Source: Alphaproteobacteria bacterium
GTDB lineage: Bacteria > Myxococcota_A > UBA796 > GCA-2862545
Direction: 5' to 3'
Length of the DNA stretch: 64,000 bases
Assembly (NCBI GenBank): GCA_020632925.1
Contig: JACKER010000016.1
Location: forward strand, 1 to 64,000
How positions within the stretch are numbered: position 1 is the stretch's first letter; each line of letters begins with the position of its first letter. Both the position numbers and the translations under genes were made by a program. Shown one piece after another: positions 61,423 to 64,000 of this stretch. The notes under the pieces are model-generated. The model was not told where the DNA came from. It was given only the letters and a program-made list of their open reading frames with translations, and made no database searches.

Positions 61423-62562
61423 GTGAGCAAGATCGAAGTGGAGCCCCTGGAGCTGCCGCGGGACGCGAAGCGCTTCGTGCAGGCCGCGTTCCCGATCTAC
61501 GCCGACGACCCCCACTGGGTCCCGCCCCTGGTGATGGAGCGCAAGCAGTTCCTGAACCCGGACAAGAACCCGTACTTCAAGTTCGCCACCATCCAGACCT
61601 TCCTGGCGAAGCGAGACGGGGTCCCCGTGGGCACGATCGCAGCCACCGTCGACCACAAGCTGCAGGAGCACGACCCGGGGATGGGCCTCTTCGGGTTCTT
61701 CGAGTTCGTCGACGACCCCGAGGTCTCGCGCGCGCTGTTCGAGGCGGCCAGCGACTTCCTGCGTTCGAAGGGCATGAACCGCGCACAGGGCCCGTACAAC
61801 TTCAACAGCAACCACGAGTTCGGGCTGGTGATCGACGGCTTCGACACCGACCCCTGCATCGCGAACCCCCACAACCGCGACTGGTACGGCCGGCACTACG
61901 AGGCGCTCGGCCTCGCCAAGGCGATGGACTGGTACGCGTACTGGCTCGACAAGGGGCCCATGCCGGCCCGCATCCAGGCCATCTCGGATCGGTTCCTCGA
62001 GCGGAACCCGAACGTGACGCTCCGCAAGATCGACATGAAGCGCTTCGAGGAGGAAGCCAGCCTCATGTACGAGATCTACAACGACGCCTGGGAGAACAAC
62101 TGGGGCCACATCCACTTCTCTCGCGAGGAGTTCGACTTCGTGGCCTGGGGGCTCAAGCAGGTCATCAACCCCGATCTGTGCTGGTTCGCCTACGTCGACG
62201 GCGAGGTGGCCGGCGCGTCCGTCACGCTGCCCGACTTCAACCAGGTCGTGAAGCGGACCGGCGGGTACCTCTTCCCGTTCGGTTGGTACCACCTGCTGTT
62301 CGGAAAGGGGCGGATCGACGCGCTCCGCATCTTCGTGCTGGGCATCCGGCAGAAGTACCAGAACCTCCCGCTCGGCGCCCCGCTGTACGTCAAGACCTGG
62401 GAAGAGGGGTACAAGCTTCCGATCCGCGGTGCCGAGGCCTCGCTCATCCTCGAGACGAACCACCGGATGCGGGGGGCGATGGAGAAGATGGGCGGTCGGA
62501 TCTACAAGACCTACCGGACCTGGGAGATCTCGCTCGAGAAGGGTGGCTCGGGCCAGCCGTAG
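61423..62562 (+). CDS. GNAT-like acyltransferase of unknown substrate
   Basis: 379 aa from GTG 61423, with GGGGAGG 4 bases upstream. The N-terminal part (FVQAAFPIYADDPHWVPPLV, GTIAATVDHKLQ, FGFFEFVDDPEVSRALFEAA, GMNRAQGPYNFNSNHEFG) is diagnostic of a bacterial GNAT-like family sometimes labelled dATP pyrophosphohydrolase. A second, looser GNAT half runs to LETNHRMRGAMEKMGGRIYKTYRTWE. The acyl donor and acceptor are unknown. The last 52 bases overlap the end of the convergent gene at 62511. Confidence 0.75.
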   Translation: MSKIEVEPLELPRDAKRFVQAAFPIYADDPHWVPPLVMERKQFLNPDKNPYFKFATIQTFLAKRDGVPVGTIAATVDHKLQEHDPGMGLFGFFEFVDDPEVSRALFEAASDFLRSKGMNRAQGPYNFNSNHEFGLVIDGFDTDPCIANPHNRDWYGRHYEALGLAKAMDWYAYWLDKGPMPARIQAISDRFLERNPNVTLRKIDMKRFEEEASLMYEIYNDAWENNWGHIHFSREEFDFVAWGLKQVINPDLCWFAYVDGEVAGASVTLPDFNQVVKRTGGYLFPFGWYHLLFGKGRIDALRIFVLGIRQKYQNLPLGAPLYVKTWEEGYKLPIRGAEASLILETNHRMRGAMEKMGGRIYKTYRTWEISLEKGGSGQP

Positions 62563-63590
62563 AGCCCGCCCTCGACCGACCACACGAAGCGGCGGCCGTC
62601 GACGACCGCGGTGCCCTCGGCCCGAAGGTCGCCCAGCGGCCCGACCACCGAGACGCGCTCGGGCTCGTCGATGTCGAGCTCGTCGATCTCCTCGACCGCA
62701 CCGTCGGGCCGCACCGCGAACGACCTGCCCTCGGCGCTCACGAACAGCGCTCGCTCGCCGTCCCAGGCCGCGCCCACCGTCGTGTCCTCGGGATCGAGCG
62801 GCAGGGCGAAGCGCACCTCCGCACCGCCCGTGAGCCAGCGACCTTCGTGCGTCTCCCAGTCCACGTTCGCGAAGCTCTCGCCTGCGGCGACCGTCGCCCC
62901 CAGCCGCACCCGTGGCCCGCGGATCGGAGCTCCTGCACGCAGATCCCAGAGCCGACCGCCGGGACCCGCGAGCACGTGACCCGCGAGGGCGCAGGAGCCG
63001 AGCGCGGGCGTCCGGGCGGCTGGGACGGACCGTCGGACACGGGTCGTGACGTCGACGAGCGCGGCACCGTCGGGGGTCGTCACCCGCACCTGGCGTCCGG
63101 ATCGTGACCAGTGGATCGAAGACGCGTCGACCTCGGTCTCGACCTCCACCGGGGTGCGCGAGGGCGGCGCCAGCCGCAGGGTCCCTCCGGCGATCGCCAG
63201 CGCTCCGTCGGGTCCGACGCTGAGCACCTCGTCGGGCTCGATGCAGTCGACGACCCGGCGCGCGCGGCCCACCACCACCACCAGCCCCTCCTGGACGCTG
63301 ATCCGCAGCCCACCGGCGGCCACCCCCTCCGCCCAGGTCGACCGCTCGGCGCCGTCCGGTCCGAGGCGATGGATCCACACCGGTCCCTCCACCCGCGGGC
63401 CCGCCGCGTCCGGCACCACCCGCCTGGCTCCGCGGATCGGCCAGGGCCACGCGCGCCTCGCGGACAGCTCCCACACCCGGTCCTCGTCGACGACGTAGCG
63501 CCGACCGCCTCCGATGGTGCTCCAGCCGGCGGGCGGGCACAGCAGGACGGCTCCCGCACCTCGCCGCGCCCACGGCTCCGGACGCCTCAA
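62511..63590 (-). CDS. Unrecognised beta-rich protein next to a response regulator
   Basis: 359 aa from TTG 63590, overlapping the response regulator stop (TTGA). The chain consists of short repeated strands (VWELSARR, VLSVGPDGALAIAGGTLRLA, RLWDLRAGAPIRGPRV, ALFVSAEGRSFAVRPDGAVE), which suggests a beta-propeller. Few charged helices and no signal peptide are seen. I know no family, so the function is open. In this position a histidine kinase would be expected, but no H-box or ATPase motif exists. Confidence 0.5.
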   Translation of the reverse strand: MRRPEPWARRGAGAVLLCPPAGWSTIGGGRRYVVDEDRVWELSARRAWPWPIRGARRVVPDAAGPRVEGPVWIHRLGPDGAERSTWAEGVAAGGLRISVQEGLVVVVGRARRVVDCIEPDEVLSVGPDGALAIAGGTLRLAPPSRTPVEVETEVDASSIHWSRSGRQVRVTTPDGAALVDVTTRVRRSVPAARTPALGSCALAGHVLAGPGGRLWDLRAGAPIRGPRVRLGATVAAGESFANVDWETHEGRWLTGGAEVRFALPLDPEDTTVGAAWDGERALFVSAEGRSFAVRPDGAVEEIDELDIDEPERVSVVGPLGDLRAEGTAVVDGRRFVWSVEGGLYGWPEPPFSSEISQVR

Positions 63591-64000
63591 CTCGGCTCGC
63601 TCACGAAGCGGTACCCCACGCCACGCACCGTGAGGAAGTGGTGGGGGCCGCCGTCGGGCTCGAGCTTCTGGCGCAGCCGGGTCACGAAGTTGTCCACGGT
63701 GCGATCGGTCCCGAGGTAGTTCACGCCCCAGACCGCCTCGAGGATGGCGTCCCTGGTCACCGCGCGACCCTCGTTCTTCACGAGGAACGCGAGCAGGTCG
63801 TACTCGCGCGACGTGAGCTCCACGTGCTCGCCCGCCCGGCGCACCAGGCGCCGATCGAGGTCCACCTCGACGTCGGAGAAGAGCACGGTGTCCTCGGGCG
63901 GCACGCGGCGGCGGAGGTGCGCCTTGACCCGCGCCATCAGCTCGGCCACCCGGAACGGCTTGGTGACGTAGTCGTCGGCGCCGTACTCGAGGCCCATGAC
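63587..64000 (-). CDS. OmpR-family response regulator, 5'-truncated by the window edge
   Basis: The frame runs to the window end; the visible part is about 137 codons of the C-terminus. VMGLEYGADDYVTKPFRVAE is the end of a receiver (with its conserved Lys), followed by a winged helix (LTSREYDLLAFLVKNEGRAV, RTVDNFVTRLRQKL, VRGVGYRFV). The phospho-Asp lies outside the window. It is translationally coupled to the unknown beta-rich protein. Confidence 0.9.
   Translation of the reverse strand, partial: VMGLEYGADDYVTKPFRVAELMARVKAHLRRRVPPEDTVLFSDVEVDLDRRLVRRAGEHVELTSREYDLLAFLVKNEGRAVTRDAILEAVWGVNYLGTDRTVDNFVTRLRQKLEPDGGPHHFLTVRGVGYRFVSEPS

Noticed and set aside
59662..63573. A 1303-codon open frame on the minus strand across glmS and the GNAT-like gene
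   Set aside because: It is antisense to two well-recognised proteins, has Arg/Asp/His/Leu-rich composition typical of out-of-frame high-GC DNA, and shows no domain.

Overview
The window looks like a chromosomal segment of a high-GC (about 70%), Gram-negative bacterium, most likely a member of the Myxococcota or a relative. The clues are a secreted trypsin-like protease ending in a MYXO-CTERM-type tail (Cys-rich stretch, hydrophobic segment, Arg cluster), many lipoproteins with Asp-Thr-Gly-rich linkers, several sigma-54 promoters, a fused GldF/GldG-type ABC system, a SpoIIE-type phosphatase and an MqnC-like futalosine menaquinone enzyme. The organism cannot be named from sequence alone. Coding density is very high: no gene-free stretch exceeds 300 bases, the longest being 279 bp at 41699-41977, which holds a cobalamin riboswitch. 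I saw no tRNA, rRNA, CRISPR array, insertion sequence or prophage.

Region by region. 1-6653: cell-envelope genes on +, with two tandem arylsulfotransferase-like lipoproteins (the first cut by the window edge), a small exported Cys protein, a glycosidase-like lipoprotein, an Ig-like lipoprotein behind a sigma-54 promoter and an exported protein. 6750-14360: the most unusual block. It holds an E1-like (ThiF) protein fused to a tryptophanase/tyrosine phenol-lyase-like PLP domain, an E1-like protein fused to a nitroreductase (Rv1355c-like) and a histidine-kinase-like ATPase, the three genes overlapping end to end, then a convergent B12-binding radical SAM gene and a divergent membrane PP2C phosphatase. 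14379-22179: TldE/TldD, a PHP-domain lipoprotein, a porin-like protein and a Pro/Glu-rich membrane protein. 22294-30601: housekeeping genes (SerA-like dehydrogenase, RecN, a 5-formyl-THF cyclo-ligase fused to a Nudix domain, an OmpR-type two-component pair, a VanZ-like protein, MutM). 30640-34379: small regulatory and envelope genes, including a cytoplasmic HtrA-like protease and a LuxR-type regulator flanked by two lux-box-like palindromes. 34485-39273: a GldA / GldF-GldG / DUF4340 ABC operon. 39404-43045: a PcfJ-like gene, two lipoproteins under a cobalamin riboswitch, and an MqnC-like enzyme. 43156-49603: MYXO-CTERM protease, two paralogous metallo-beta-lactamase-fold proteins, a QueF-like protein lacking the catalytic Cys, an ArsR-methyltransferase, a small membrane protein and a sigma-54 activator. 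49772-63590: a SEC-C/RelE-like fusion, a subtilisin lipoprotein, then MutY, CinA-like, a TPR protein, CoaD, a thioredoxin-domain protein, GlmS, a GNAT-like protein and an unrecognised protein. 63587-64000: the 3' part of an OmpR-family regulator.

Most genes lie in tight strings with ATGA, GTGA or TGATG overlaps, so they are probably operons. The window encodes one sigma-54 activator (47271-48746) and carries four sigma-54-like promoters in front of genes for exported or metal-dependent proteins. Whether that activator serves those promoters is inference.
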